From: Cohnella sp. GbtcB17
GTDB lineage: Bacteria > Bacillota > Bacilli > Paenibacillales > Paenibacillaceae
Length of the DNA stretch: 37,206 nucleotides
NCBI RefSeq assembly: GCF_019091135.1
Contig: NZ_JAGXJW010000039.1
Coordinates: 37,266 to 74,471, forward strand
Direction of reading: 5' to 3'
The notes below the pieces were generated by a model. That model was given only the letters and a program-made list of their open reading frames with translations. It was not told the DNA's origin and ran no database searches. How positions within the stretch are numbered: position 1 is the first letter of the stretch; each line of letters begins with the position of its first letter. The position numbers and the translations under genes were made by a program. This document shows, one piece after another, positions 8,389 through 16,878 of this stretch.

Positions 8389-8418
8389 ATTATATCTGGG
8401 CTTGGCTCAACGTCTTAA
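8389..8418 (-). promoter_or_regulatory. Candidate sigma-A promoter for the M1 peptidase operon
   Basis: On the minus strand TTAAGA (8413-8418) and a perfect TATAAT (8389-8394) are 18 bases apart, about 60 bases before the start codon. A 9-bp inverted repeat (GTCCGCCTC at 8423-8431, GAGGCGGAC at 8473-8481) lies just upstream of the -35 box. Confidence 0.5.
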
Positions 8419-8593
8419 GTTTGTCCGCCTCGTCTCCCCATCTCAATCGGCTAAGTTATCCCCTCACAATTAGAGGCGGACGGCCGCGGTCGCCGGCTCG
8501 ACGCCAGGCAAGCCTTGATGGGGCTGGGCTGTTGGTTCGTCCATAAGGCCGCGCATGCTTGGCCCGACAGGTACGGCTTTGTTTGCCCGGCCA

Positions 8594-8622
8594 TGGACGG
8601 CGCCGAACCCGTATTTTACAAT
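8594..8622 (+). promoter_or_regulatory. Candidate sigma-A promoter for the esterase-two-component operon
   Basis: TGGACG (8594-8599) and TACAAT (8617-8622) are separated by 17 bases and lie 73 bases before the esterase start. The -10 box matches five and the -35 box four of six consensus bases. Confidence 0.5.
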
Positions 8623-8694
8623 TTAGTGGATTCGACCCGTCGCACCGCCGACGGGCCAGCCTACTAGACGCACGAACAGAAGGAGAGGCCGATC

Positions 8695-9477
8695 ATGCTT
8701 TGGTGGCAAGGTCATATTTATTCGCGAGTTCTCGGCATGTCCGTCGGCGTGCAGGTGCTGCTCCCCGCGCCGGCTTATCCTGAGGCTCGGCATACAGGGC
8801 CCAAGCGCAGGTGCCCCGTGCTTTATCTGCTGCATGGTCTTGGCGACGATTCGACGGCGTGGCTCAGGCGAAGCTCGATCGAGCGCCTGGCCGAAGCGCG
8901 GGGGCTGGCCGTCGTCATGCCGGAAGTTCATCGCAGCTACTATACCGATATGCAGAGCGGACACGCCTACTGGACGTATCTCAGCGAGGAGCTGCCCGAG
9001 CTGATCGCGAACTGCTTCCCGGTCTCCGAGGCGCGGGAGGATACGTTCGTTGCGGGTCTCTCGATGGGCGGCTACGGCGCATTCAAATGGGCGCTGCGGC
9101 GTCCACACCGGTTCGCCGCGGCGGCCAGCTTGTCGGGCGCGCTCGATCCGGTCGAAAAGTACGACTCGGGGCCGCCCGACTACGCGAATATTTTCGGTGG
9201 CCGCGAAGCCCTCCGAGGCAGCGCAGACGATTTGTTCGCGCTGGCGGACCGGCTCGCGTCCAGCGGCTTTCCGTTGCCGCTGCTGTACCAGTGCTGCGGC
9301 ACCGAAGACGTCAGGCATCTGGAAAGCGGCAAGCGCTTCCGCGACCACTGCGAGGCCCGCGGGCTGCCCGTCCATTATGAAGAGGGCCCCGGCGGCCACG
9401 ACTGGAACTTCTGGGAAGCGTTCCTGGCGCGCGTCGTGAACTGGCTGCCCGTCTCTTCGCCGGATAAGCGGGAATGA
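8695..9477 (+). CDS. Esterase of the alpha/beta-hydrolase fold (esterase D-like)
   Basis: The 260-residue protein has the esterase D/tributyrin-esterase pattern: LYLLHGLGDD (oxyanion region), nucleophile Ser123 in GLSMGGYG, an acidic residue in CCGTEDVRHLESG and the catalytic histidine in GGHDWNFW. There is no signal peptide, so it acts in the cytoplasm. Relatives hydrolyse short acyl esters, including acetyl or feruloyl groups on sugars. AGAAGGAGAGG lies just before the ATG. Its stop overlaps the start of the sensor kinase gene (ATGA, 9474-9477), so the two are translationally coupled. With the sugar transporter downstream this suggests removal of acyl groups from imported oligosaccharides, which is inference. 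Confidence 0.85.
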   Translation: MLWWQGHIYSRVLGMSVGVQVLLPAPAYPEARHTGPKRRCPVLYLLHGLGDDSTAWLRRSSIERLAEARGLAVVMPEVHRSYYTDMQSGHAYWTYLSEELPELIANCFPVSEAREDTFVAGLSMGGYGAFKWALRRPHRFAAAASLSGALDPVEKYDSGPPDYANIFGGREALRGSADDLFALADRLASSGFPLPLLYQCCGTEDVRHLESGKRFRDHCEARGLPVHYEEGPGGHDWNFWEAFLARVVNWLPVSSPDKRE

Positions 9478-11288
9478 GGAGGCTCATCCGTCATTTTGCC
9501 GTCAATACGACGATTCAGAAGAAGCTGCTGCTCACTTATATCGCGGTCGTCGTCATCCCGGTGCTGCTCGTCGGCCTGATGCTGACGAAGACGCTTCGGG
9601 AGAAGGCGCTGGCGGAGGCGGTGAGCGAGTCCACGGGAAACGTCGAGGACGTCCGCAAGCGGACGTCCGAATTGATGCGCGTGCCGATCGACTTGTCGAA
9701 CCAGGCGCTCATCGACCAGAAGCTGCGCAAGATCGTCAATACGCGCTTCGAGAGCACGTACGACGTCGTGACGGCTTACTCGGAGTTCACCGCTTTTCGC
9801 GACTATAAGCGGCTGTACCGGGAGATCAATTCGGTCCGGTTTTACTCGCGCAACGATACGCTGCTGAACAACTGGGAGTTTTTCGCGGAGAACGAGGAAG
9901 TGGCCGGCCTGCCCTGGTATGCCGAAGCGCTGAAGGCCCAGGGGCGCATCGTGTGGCGCTACATTCCCGATGCGAGCCGTAAGGGCCAGTACCGGCTTAG
10001 TTTGATCCGCAAGATTACGTACCGGGACGAACGGAGCTACGGCGTGCTCATCATGGGCGTCGATCCGGAGCGGCTGCGCAGCGTGTTTTCGCGCGTGCAC
10101 GGGGATACGCTGCTCGTGACGGACGACGGCTACGTCGCCGCCGCGAACAACGAAGGCAGGATCGGAAAGTCGCTGCAAGAGCTGGGGCTGCGCATGGAGC
10201 CGGCCGCGGGAGGGCTCAGGCAGTTCGAGACTGTCTACGAGGGCGAGCCTTCGAAGGTGCTCGCCGAGCGCTACGTGCCCGAGGCCAGCACCGGAGGACT
10301 GGACATCGTCTCGATCGTGCCGGTCCACGACATCGTCAAGGAGTCGAACCGGATCAGCCGGCTGGCTTTTCTCGTCATTCTGCTTAGCCTGTGCGTAGCC
10401 GCGCTGCTCATCGTCCTGTTCACGCGGCTGCTTGGCAAGCGGATTCGCAAGCTGAACACGGAGATCAAGAAGGTCGCCTCCGGCAACTTCCTGGCCTTCG
10501 CGGCGATCGACGGCGAAGACGAGATCGGCCAGCTGTCCCGTCATTTTCATATGATGGTCGGCGATCTCAGGCGTTCCCTCGAGGAAGTGACGGCAGCCAA
10601 CGATCAGCGCAACGCGCTGCTCCTCAAGCAAAAGGAAACGAAGCTGCGGCTGCTGGCCAGCCAGATCAACCCGCATTTTCTGTTCAATACGCTGGAGTCG
10701 ATTCGCATGAAGGCGCATGTCCGGGGAGATGCGGACATCGCCAGGGCCGTCCTGCAGCTCGGACAGCTGATGCGCAAAAGTCTGGAGATCGGCGGAGAGC
10801 TGCGGCCTTTGGACGAGGAGTTTGAGATGCTGCGGCATTATTTAAGCATCCAGCAGTTCCGCTACGGCGATCGGCTTAAGTACACGCTGGAAGCCGACAA
10901 GCGCGCCTTGCGATGCAAGCTGTACCGGCTGCTGCTGCAGCCGGTCGTCGAGAACGCGGTCATCCACGGACTCGAAGGGCAGGTCGCGGGAGGAACCGTG
11001 GCGGTGATGGCGTTCACCGAGGGCCACCGGCTGGTGCTCAAGGTGATGGACGACGGCGTCGGCATGACCCGAGACAAGCTGCGGCAGGTTCGCCGCGAGT
11101 TGGAGGCCGTTGAGGAAGAAGGAGAATTCAGGATCGGCTTGCGCAACGTGCATCAGCGAATCAGGCTGTCCTACGGACCCGGTTGGGGCGTCTCGATCGA
11201 GAGCGAGCCGGGCGCAGGCACGATCGTGACGTTGGAGTTGCCGGCAGAGGAGGAGGAGAGGGATGTATCGGCTGTTGATCGTAGATGA
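9474..11288 (+). CDS. YesM-type membrane sensor histidine kinase
   Basis: The 604-residue protein has a first membrane helix (about 19-37), an extracellular sensor domain (about 40-295, Cache-like in length), a second helix (about 297-316), a HAMP segment (about 317-370), and a His_kinase/HATPase pair of the LytS/YesM class. The phosphoacceptor is His401 in QINPHFLFNTLES. The ATP-binding N and G boxes are QPVVENAVIHG and DDGVGM. This class senses extracellular or binding-protein-bound sugars and partners YesN regulators, which overlaps it here by 26 bases. The start overlaps the esterase stop. Confidence 0.93.
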   Translation: MRRLIRHFAVNTTIQKKLLLTYIAVVVIPVLLVGLMLTKTLREKALAEAVSESTGNVEDVRKRTSELMRVPIDLSNQALIDQKLRKIVNTRFESTYDVVTAYSEFTAFRDYKRLYREINSVRFYSRNDTLLNNWEFFAENEEVAGLPWYAEALKAQGRIVWRYIPDASRKGQYRLSLIRKITYRDERSYGVLIMGVDPERLRSVFSRVHGDTLLVTDDGYVAAANNEGRIGKSLQELGLRMEPAAGGLRQFETVYEGEPSKVLAERYVPEASTGGLDIVSIVPVHDIVKESNRISRLAFLVILLSLCVAALLIVLFTRLLGKRIRKLNTEIKKVASGNFLAFAAIDGEDEIGQLSRHFHMMVGDLRRSLEEVTAANDQRNALLLKQKETKLRLLASQINPHFLFNTLESIRMKAHVRGDADIARAVLQLGQLMRKSLEIGGELRPLDEEFEMLRHYLSIQQFRYGDRLKYTLEADKRALRCKLYRLLLQPVVENAVIHGLEGQVAGGTVAVMAFTEGHRLVLKVMDDGVGMTRDKLRQVRRELEAVEEEGEFRIGLRNVHQRIRLSYGPGWGVSIESEPGAGTIVTLELPAEEEERDVSAVDRR

Positions 11289-12876
11289 CGAACCCGCGAT
11301 CCGGGAAGGGTTGAAGACGCTGATCGACTGGCGGCTGCACGGCTTCGAGCTGTGCGGCGAAGCGGCCAACGGCCGCCAGGGCGCGGACATGTGTCTCGCA
11401 CTCCGGCCGGACGCGGTGCTGGCCGATATTCGCATGCCCGGCCGCAGCGGCATCGACATGCTGAACGAGGCGAGGGAGGCGGGGCTCGCAAGCCGCTTCT
11501 TGCTGCTGACGGGCTATTCGGATTTTCAATACGCGCAGCAGGCGATCGAGCTGGGCGTGTCGGGCTATCTGCTCAAGCCGATCGATCCGGAGGAGCTCGC
11601 GGATCGGATGGCCAAGCTTCGAACGGAGCTGGACAAGGAGCGGCGGCTGCTGGCCCGGGCGCTAGAAGGAGAGGCGCAGGAACGCGAATCGCTGCTGCTG
11701 CGGCTGGTCGCCGACCGCGCCGCAGCAGCGGATCCGGAGACCGTCCGAAGGGGGGCCGAATTGCTCGGGCTGCCGTGGCGCCGGAGCCGGCTGCTGCTCG
11801 TCGCGGTGGATCGCCGGAAGGCGGACGCAGGAGCGGGCATGGCGCTTAAGGAGCTGCTCCGCGAGGCGATCGCGGGACGCGACGGTTTGCATGCGCTTTC
11901 CATAGATGCGTTCGTGCTGATCGTCATGGGCGAAGGCGCGACCGCCGCCTCGGTCAAGGCGCTCGTCCGTCACGCCGGAGAGCGGTTCAAAGCGAAATGG
12001 GGGCACGGCATCGTCGTTTATGCCGGCCCGCCGTTGGCGTCTCTCTCGGATTGGCCCGCCTCCTGCGAACGGCTGCTGCGGCTGGCGCGTAATCCGTTCG
12101 TCAGCCGGTCCGAATCCGGGTTTTGGATCGAAGCGGGCGAATCCGAGACCGCTTCGTCAGACGGACCGGGCCCGGATTCGCCCGCAGCCGGCCAGGACGA
12201 CGAGCAAGAGCGCGAAGTGCGGCGGCAGGCATTCGACGCGGAGTCGCTGGCGCAGCGGCTGGCGCTGGTCGTCGGCGCGGGCCGGGCGGATGCGCTCCAG
12301 GCGGCGGCCGAAGAGGCCGTCGCGGCGATCGCCAGCGAGAGCGAAGCGGAGCTGGCGATCAAGATGAGGGTCGCTATGGTGGACATGGCGCTCCGCAAGC
12401 GACTGACGGAAGCTTACGGCGAATTGGCCGACGCACCGGACGCTCCGGTCTTCGATTCGGCGGAGTGGGGGCGCCACGAGACGCTGGGCGCGCTCCGCGA
12501 AGCGTTCGCCGCCCGTCTCCGGCAATGGGCGGAGGTGCTGAAGCGGAGCCGGCCGGATGCGGCGCTGCAGGGCATGCTCGAGTTTATCCGCGCGAACTGC
12601 GACCAGGAGCTGAAGCTCGAGCTGCTGGCCGAGTTGTATCACTACAATAGCGGTTATCTCGGCAAGCTGTTCCGCCAGCAGACGGGCGAATACTTCAACA
12701 CCTATCTCGACCGCGTCCGCATGGACAGGGCGAAGGCGCTGCTGGTGCAGGGACACAAGGTCGGGAAGGTCGCCGAGATGGTCGGCTATGCGAACGTCGA
12801 GTACTTTAACGGCAAGTTCCGCAAATATGTGGGCATGCCGCCCTCGCAGTACAAGAAGGAGGCCGGCTCCGACTGA
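11263..12876 (+). CDS. YesN-type response regulator with AraC DNA-binding domain
   Basis: The 537-residue protein has an N-terminal receiver domain with acidic pair Asp8/Asp9 and phospho-site Asp55 in VLADIRMPG; LKPIDPEEL carries the conserved lysine. A long middle region follows (about 130-430) with no confident domain. The C-terminal 100 residues form an AraC helix-turn-helix pair (YNSGYLGKLFRQQTGEYF, then VAEMVGYANVEYFNGKFRKY). It is expected to activate the sugar uptake genes that follow at 13064. The ATG follows GAGGAGGAGAGGG inside the end of the kinase gene. A hairpin terminator lies at 12912-12942. Confidence 0.93.
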   Translation: MYRLLIVDDEPAIREGLKTLIDWRLHGFELCGEAANGRQGADMCLALRPDAVLADIRMPGRSGIDMLNEAREAGLASRFLLLTGYSDFQYAQQAIELGVSGYLLKPIDPEELADRMAKLRTELDKERRLLARALEGEAQERESLLLRLVADRAAAADPETVRRGAELLGLPWRRSRLLLVAVDRRKADAGAGMALKELLREAIAGRDGLHALSIDAFVLIVMGEGATAASVKALVRHAGERFKAKWGHGIVVYAGPPLASLSDWPASCERLLRLARNPFVSRSESGFWIEAGESETASSDGPGPDSPAAGQDDEQEREVRRQAFDAESLAQRLALVVGAGRADALQAAAEEAVAAIASESEAELAIKMRVAMVDMALRKRLTEAYGELADAPDAPVFDSAEWGRHETLGALREAFAARLRQWAEVLKRSRPDAALQGMLEFIRANCDQELKLELLAELYHYNSGYLGKLFRQQTGEYFNTYLDRVRMDRAKALLVQGHKVGKVAEMVGYANVEYFNGKFRKYVGMPPSQYKKEAGSD

Positions 12877-12911
12877 CCGGCCGGACAGGAGACCAATCCG
12901 AATTCCAACGC

Positions 12912-12942
12912 GAGCTTGCCGCACGGCAGGCTCTTTTCTTTT
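12912..12942 (+). terminator. Rho-independent terminator after the response regulator
   Basis: GAGCTTGCCG (12912-12921) pairs with CGGCAGGCTC (12923-12932) around a very short loop and is followed by TTTTCTTTT. It separates the regulatory genes from the transporter genes. Confidence 0.75.
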
Positions 12943-13027
12943 GCCGCCGCATCTCGAATTGTAACGGGATAAGACCGCCAATCTGTCCGGTGTGCGGCGA
13001 GCCGCCCTGCTGATAAGCTGAGACCAG

Positions 13028-13047
13028 CGTTATGAAAGCGCATAACG
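13028..13047 (+). promoter_or_regulatory. Palindromic operator, candidate CcpA cre site
   Basis: CGTTATG (13028-13034) and CATAACG (13041-13047) form a perfect inverted repeat around AAAGCG. The core TGAAAGCG (13033-13040) equals the left half of the catabolite-response element consensus, while the right half is less good. It sits between the regulator terminator and the ribosome site of the first permease, a position suited to repression by CcpA or to YesN binding. Which protein binds is not known. Confidence 0.45.
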
Positions 13048-13063
13048 GAAGGGAGAGCAAGGG

Positions 13064-13990
13064 GTGCAGAGAGTCAGAAAAGGCAGGACTTCCCTTCGGC
13101 TGTTGAAAGAGCAGAAGTGGTTGTTCCTCATGTCCGTGCCGTTTGTCCTGTGGGTTTTCCTATTCAATTACGTTCCCGTATGGGGCTGGACGATGGCCTT
13201 CCAGAACTTCAGGCCGGGGCGCGCCTTCGGCGACCAGGAATGGGCCGGGCTGTCCCATTTCGCGGAGCTGTTCGCGGACGAGCGCTTCTACATGGTGCTC
13301 CGCAATACGCTTGGCATGAGCCTGCTTAGCCTGCTCGTCGGCTACACGGTGCCGATCGCGTTCGCGCTGCTGCTGAACGAGATGCGCGGGAAGGTCTTCA
13401 AGCGCTCGATCCAGACGATCGCGTACCTGCCCCACTTCGTCTCCTGGGTCATCGTGGCGGGCCTCGTCACCAAGATGCTGTCCGTCGAGGGCATCGTCAA
13501 CGAGCTGCTAATGCTGCTGCATCTTACGGACGAACCGATTCAGTTCATGGCCAAGGAGCATTGGTTCTGGGGCGTCGTGACGATGTCGGACATGTGGAAG
13601 GAGACGGGCTGGAACTCGATCATCTTCCTGGCGGCGATCGTCGGCATCGATCCCGAGCTGCACGAGGCGGCGACGATGGACGGCGCGGGGCGGTTCAGAC
13701 GGATGTGGCATATCACGCTTCCGGGGATCCGGCCGACGATCATGGTCATGCTGATCCTGTCCATCGGCTGGCTGACGAGCATCGGCTTCGAAAAGCAGTA
13801 CCTGCTGGGCAACCCCATCGTCAGCGACTACTCGGAAGTGCTGGATCTCTACGTCCTCAACTACGGAATCAAGGTGGGCCGGTACTCGTACGGGACGGCG
13901 ATCGGCATCTTCAACTCCGTCGTCAGCATCATGCTGCTGCTCATTTCCAACGGCATTTTCAAGCGAATGACAAAGGAAAGCGTGATTTAA
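13064..13990 (+). CDS. Carbohydrate ABC transporter permease, LplB type
   Basis: The 308-residue membrane protein has about six transmembrane helices and the EAA loop HEAATMDGAGRFRRMWHITLP, which docks the ATPase. The family (LplB/YteP) imports oligosaccharides or uronides. GTG at 13064 follows GGAAGGGAGAGCAAG. It is the first gene of a permease-permease-binding protein operon. No ATPase gene is present; these systems normally share a general MsmX-like ATPase encoded elsewhere. Confidence 0.93.
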   Translation: MQRVRKGRTSLRLLKEQKWLFLMSVPFVLWVFLFNYVPVWGWTMAFQNFRPGRAFGDQEWAGLSHFAELFADERFYMVLRNTLGMSLLSLLVGYTVPIAFALLLNEMRGKVFKRSIQTIAYLPHFVSWVIVAGLVTKMLSVEGIVNELLMLLHLTDEPIQFMAKEHWFWGVVTMSDMWKETGWNSIIFLAAIVGIDPELHEAATMDGAGRFRRMWHITLPGIRPTIMVMLILSIGWLTSIGFEKQYLLGNPIVSDYSEVLDLYVLNYGIKVGRYSYGTAIGIFNSVVSIMLLLISNGIFKRMTKESVI

Positions 13991-14049
13991 AAAAGAACGC
14001 CGCGCGCTCCCCGCAACACTGCGCGGAGCGGACGAGAAAGGAGGACTTT

Positions 14050-14958
14050 ATGCGCCTTGCCGCAGTCAAGTCCGGAGGGAAGACGACAGACCGGATATTC
14101 ATGGCTTTTCTGTACGCATTAATGACGCTTGTCGGCATCGTGACCTTGTATCCGTTCGTCAACATTTTGGCTATCTCGCTCAACGCTTCGGAAGACACGG
14201 TGCGCGGCGGCATCTATCTGTGGCCGAGAGTATTCACGCTGGACAATTACCGCACGATCTTTCAGTATTCGAACCTGCTCACGGCGTTCGGCAACTCGGT
14301 GCTCCGCACGCTGCTCGGCACGCTCGCCGGACTGTTCAGCGCCTCGTTGATCGCTTACAGCTTGAGCCGCAAAGATTTCGTCGCGCGCAGGTTCGTGTCG
14401 CTGGCGCTGGCATTCACGCTCTATTTTTCCGGCGGCCTCGTCCCCGTTTACATGCTGATTCGGGATCTCAACCTGCTGAATTCCTTCTGGGTTTACATTT
14501 TGCCCGGGCTAGTCAGCGCCTGGAACGTCTTTATCCTTCGCTCGTACATCGACGGTCTCCCGTACGTGCTTCAGGAATCCGCCAAGCTGGACGGCGCGAA
14601 CGACCTGCAGATTTTCGCCAAAGTCATCCTCCCGCTATGCAAGCCTGTGCTCGCCACCATCGCACTGTTCCTTGCGGTCGGGCAGTGGAACGCCTGGTTC
14701 GATACGTTTTTGTACAACGGAGGCCGCACATCGCTGACCACGCTGCAGTACGAGCTGATGAAAATTCTTCAGAATACGTCGGCCTCAAGCGGCAATTCGG
14801 GCGCGGTCCACGGCGGACAGGAGCTCGCGAATCGGGTATCCCCCGAATCCATCCGCATGTCCATTACGATCGTGGCGACGGTGCCGATCCTGGTCGTCTA
14901 TCCGTTCCTGCAAAACTATTTCGTCAAAGGTCTTACGCTCGGCGCCGTAAAAAGCTGA
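14050..14958 (+). CDS. Carbohydrate ABC transporter permease, LplC/YtcP type
   Basis: The 302-residue protein has about six transmembrane helices and the EAA-like loop QESAKLDGANDLQIFAKVI. It pairs with the LplB-type permease 59 bases upstream to form the membrane channel of a sugar importer. The ATG at 14050 follows AAAGGAGGAC. The frame is open further upstream, but the strong ribosome site and the typical MRLAAVKSGGKTTDRIF N-terminus fix the start. Confidence 0.93.
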   Translation: MRLAAVKSGGKTTDRIFMAFLYALMTLVGIVTLYPFVNILAISLNASEDTVRGGIYLWPRVFTLDNYRTIFQYSNLLTAFGNSVLRTLLGTLAGLFSASLIAYSLSRKDFVARRFVSLALAFTLYFSGGLVPVYMLIRDLNLLNSFWVYILPGLVSAWNVFILRSYIDGLPYVLQESAKLDGANDLQIFAKVILPLCKPVLATIALFLAVGQWNAWFDTFLYNGGRTSLTTLQYELMKILQNTSASSGNSGAVHGGQELANRVSPESIRMSITIVATVPILVVYPFLQNYFVKGLTLGAVKS

Positions 14959-15030
14959 GAAAACACCGGTATCGACAGGCCAAGCCTGTATGTCGATATA
15001 AATGACAAGAACAAAGGGAGAGGTTAAAGA

Positions 15031-16728
15031 ATGAAAGTCAGAAGGTGGAAAAAGCCGGCGTGGATGGGATTGGCGCTCGCAGTCGCGCTGGCCGCGACCG
15101 GCTGCAGCTCCGGCGGCGAAGGAAAGCCTGCAGCTTCGGGGAGCGCATCGGGCGGCACCGCTTCGGCGGATGACAAGCAGCCGGTCACGTTGACGATGTA
15201 TATGCCGCAAGCGAACCCGAACTACGAGAACATGGAAAGTCCCGTCGGCAAAAAAATCACGGAGGAGACCGGCGTCAAGCTGCAAATGGAGTTCGTGGTG
15301 GGCGACGAGAAGCAGAAGGTGTCTCTCATGGCCGCGAGCGGCGAATATCCGGACCTGATCTTCGGCCACGGCAACGAAAATATCCTCGTGGACGCGGGCG
15401 CCTACCTGGACCTGACGGATCTGATCGAGCAGTACGGTCCCAATCTGAAGAAGCTGTACGGGCCGTATCTCAAGCGGCTCCGCTGGAGCAAGGACGATCC
15501 CTCCATTTACTTTGTCGGATCGTACGGCGTGAACGAGCAGCGCTGGACGCCCGAGACGGGCTTCGAGCTGCAGCATGCCGTCGTCCAGGAGCTCGGCTAT
15601 CCGAAGATGAAAACGCTGCAGGATTTTGAGAACGCCATCAAAACCTACAAAGACAAGCATCCGACGATCGACGGCCAGCCTACCATCGGCCTGTCCATCC
15701 TGGCGGACGACTGGCGGTACAAGATCTCCATCACCAATCCGGCGCTGTTCGCCTCGGGCGGCCCGGACGACGGCGAATGGTACGTGGATCCCAAGACGCA
15801 GAAGGCGGTCTTCCACTACACGCGTCCGGAGGAGAAGGAATACTTCAAGTGGCTCAACCATATGAACGACATCGGCTTGCTGGACAAGGAAAGCTTCGTG
15901 CAGAAATACGACCAGTATGCGGAAAAGGTCGCTTCGGGCCGGGTGCTCGCGCTTGCGGACGCCAAGTGGGAGTACGGCGATTCGGAGAAGGCGCTGCGGC
16001 AGGATAAGCCGGAGCGGATGTACGGCATGTACCCGATCACGCTCAACGAAAACATCAAGTATGCCGACTTCCAGAGCGCCGGCTACTCGGCGGGATGGGG
16101 CGTAGGCATCAGCAAGACGGCCAAGGACCCCGTTCGCGCGATCAAATTCCTCGACTGGCTCGCTTCCGACGAAGCGCAGGTGCTGAACAACTGGGGCATC
16201 GAAGGCGTGAACTACCAGATCGTGGACGGCAAGCGCGTCATCCCGCCCGAGGAGATGGACAAGCGGAAGAACGATCCCGACTATTTCAAGAAAACCGGCA
16301 TCGGCGTGTACGGCTTTCCGTTTCCGCAGTACGGCGTCGGCGTGAAGGATCCGACCGGCCAGACGTATACCCCGGACTCCGTCGACACGATCATCGACAA
16401 CTATACCGACGTCGAGAAGGAAGTGCTGGCAGGCTACGGGGCCAAGATGTGGAAGGACCTGTATCCCGCGGAGAGCGAATTCCCGGTCAAGCCTTGGGGC
16501 AAGGCATGGCAGATCAATATCCCGCAAAATTCGGATGCGGCCGTAATTGCGCAGAAGTGCGAGGATATTGTGAAAAAGAAGGTGCCTGAGATGATTCTCG
16601 CGAAGCCGGAGCGCTTCGAGGAGGTATGGGCGGAGTTCATCGCCGATCTGGAGAAGGCCGGCGTGCACAAGATGGAGGAGGCGTTCAGCGCGCTGCTTCA
16701 GGAACGCATCAAGCTCTGGAACGAATAA
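15031..16728 (+). CDS. Extracellular solute-binding lipoprotein of the sugar transporter
   Basis: The 565-residue protein has a lipoprotein signal with lipobox LAATGC (Cys25) followed by a Gly/Ser-rich linker and a large type 1 extracellular binding fold. The length and FGHGNENILVDAGAYLDLTDLI pattern match LipO/LplA-type proteins that bind oligosaccharides at the outer membrane face and deliver them to LplB/LplC permeases. AAAGGGAGAGG precedes the ATG. It ends the transporter operon, with a terminator at 16733-16772. The exact sugar cannot be told from sequence; no glycoside hydrolase lies nearby. Confidence 0.92.
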   Translation: MKVRRWKKPAWMGLALAVALAATGCSSGGEGKPAASGSASGGTASADDKQPVTLTMYMPQANPNYENMESPVGKKITEETGVKLQMEFVVGDEKQKVSLMAASGEYPDLIFGHGNENILVDAGAYLDLTDLIEQYGPNLKKLYGPYLKRLRWSKDDPSIYFVGSYGVNEQRWTPETGFELQHAVVQELGYPKMKTLQDFENAIKTYKDKHPTIDGQPTIGLSILADDWRYKISITNPALFASGGPDDGEWYVDPKTQKAVFHYTRPEEKEYFKWLNHMNDIGLLDKESFVQKYDQYAEKVASGRVLALADAKWEYGDSEKALRQDKPERMYGMYPITLNENIKYADFQSAGYSAGWGVGISKTAKDPVRAIKFLDWLASDEAQVLNNWGIEGVNYQIVDGKRVIPPEEMDKRKNDPDYFKKTGIGVYGFPFPQYGVGVKDPTGQTYTPDSVDTIIDNYTDVEKEVLAGYGAKMWKDLYPAESEFPVKPWGKAWQINIPQNSDAAVIAQKCEDIVKKKVPEMILAKPERFEEVWAEFIADLEKAGVHKMEEAFSALLQERIKLWNE

Positions 16729-16732
16729 ATAC

Positions 16733-16772
16733 AATCCGCCGCGAAGCGCGATGCGCCAAGCGGCGGATTTTC
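16733..16772 (+). terminator. Rho-independent terminator of the sugar transporter operon
   Basis: AATCCGCCGC (16733-16742) pairs perfectly with GCGGCGGATT (16760-16769) and a short T run follows. The loop is about 17 bases. It lies directly after the binding-protein stop. Confidence 0.7.
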
Positions 16773-16878
16773 GCTATTCCTGCCAACTGGGCCGCCTCGC
16801 CCGACGTGGACAAGCAGGTCTAGAAGGTTGGCCCTCTTCATATAATGGGTAAACACTCTTATACGAGGAGGGATGGAC

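Noticed and set aside
6427..8418. A 663-codon open frame on the plus strand opposite the M1 peptidase gene
   Set aside because: It mirrors the peptidase codons in GC-rich DNA, has no ribosome site and its translation is low-complexity Arg/Gly/Val-rich with no domain. The minus-strand peptidase has clear motifs.
14785..16734. A 649-codon minus-strand open frame opposite the solute-binding protein
   Set aside because: The plus strand encodes an obvious lipoprotein with a signal and ribosome site; the minus frame has no protein features.
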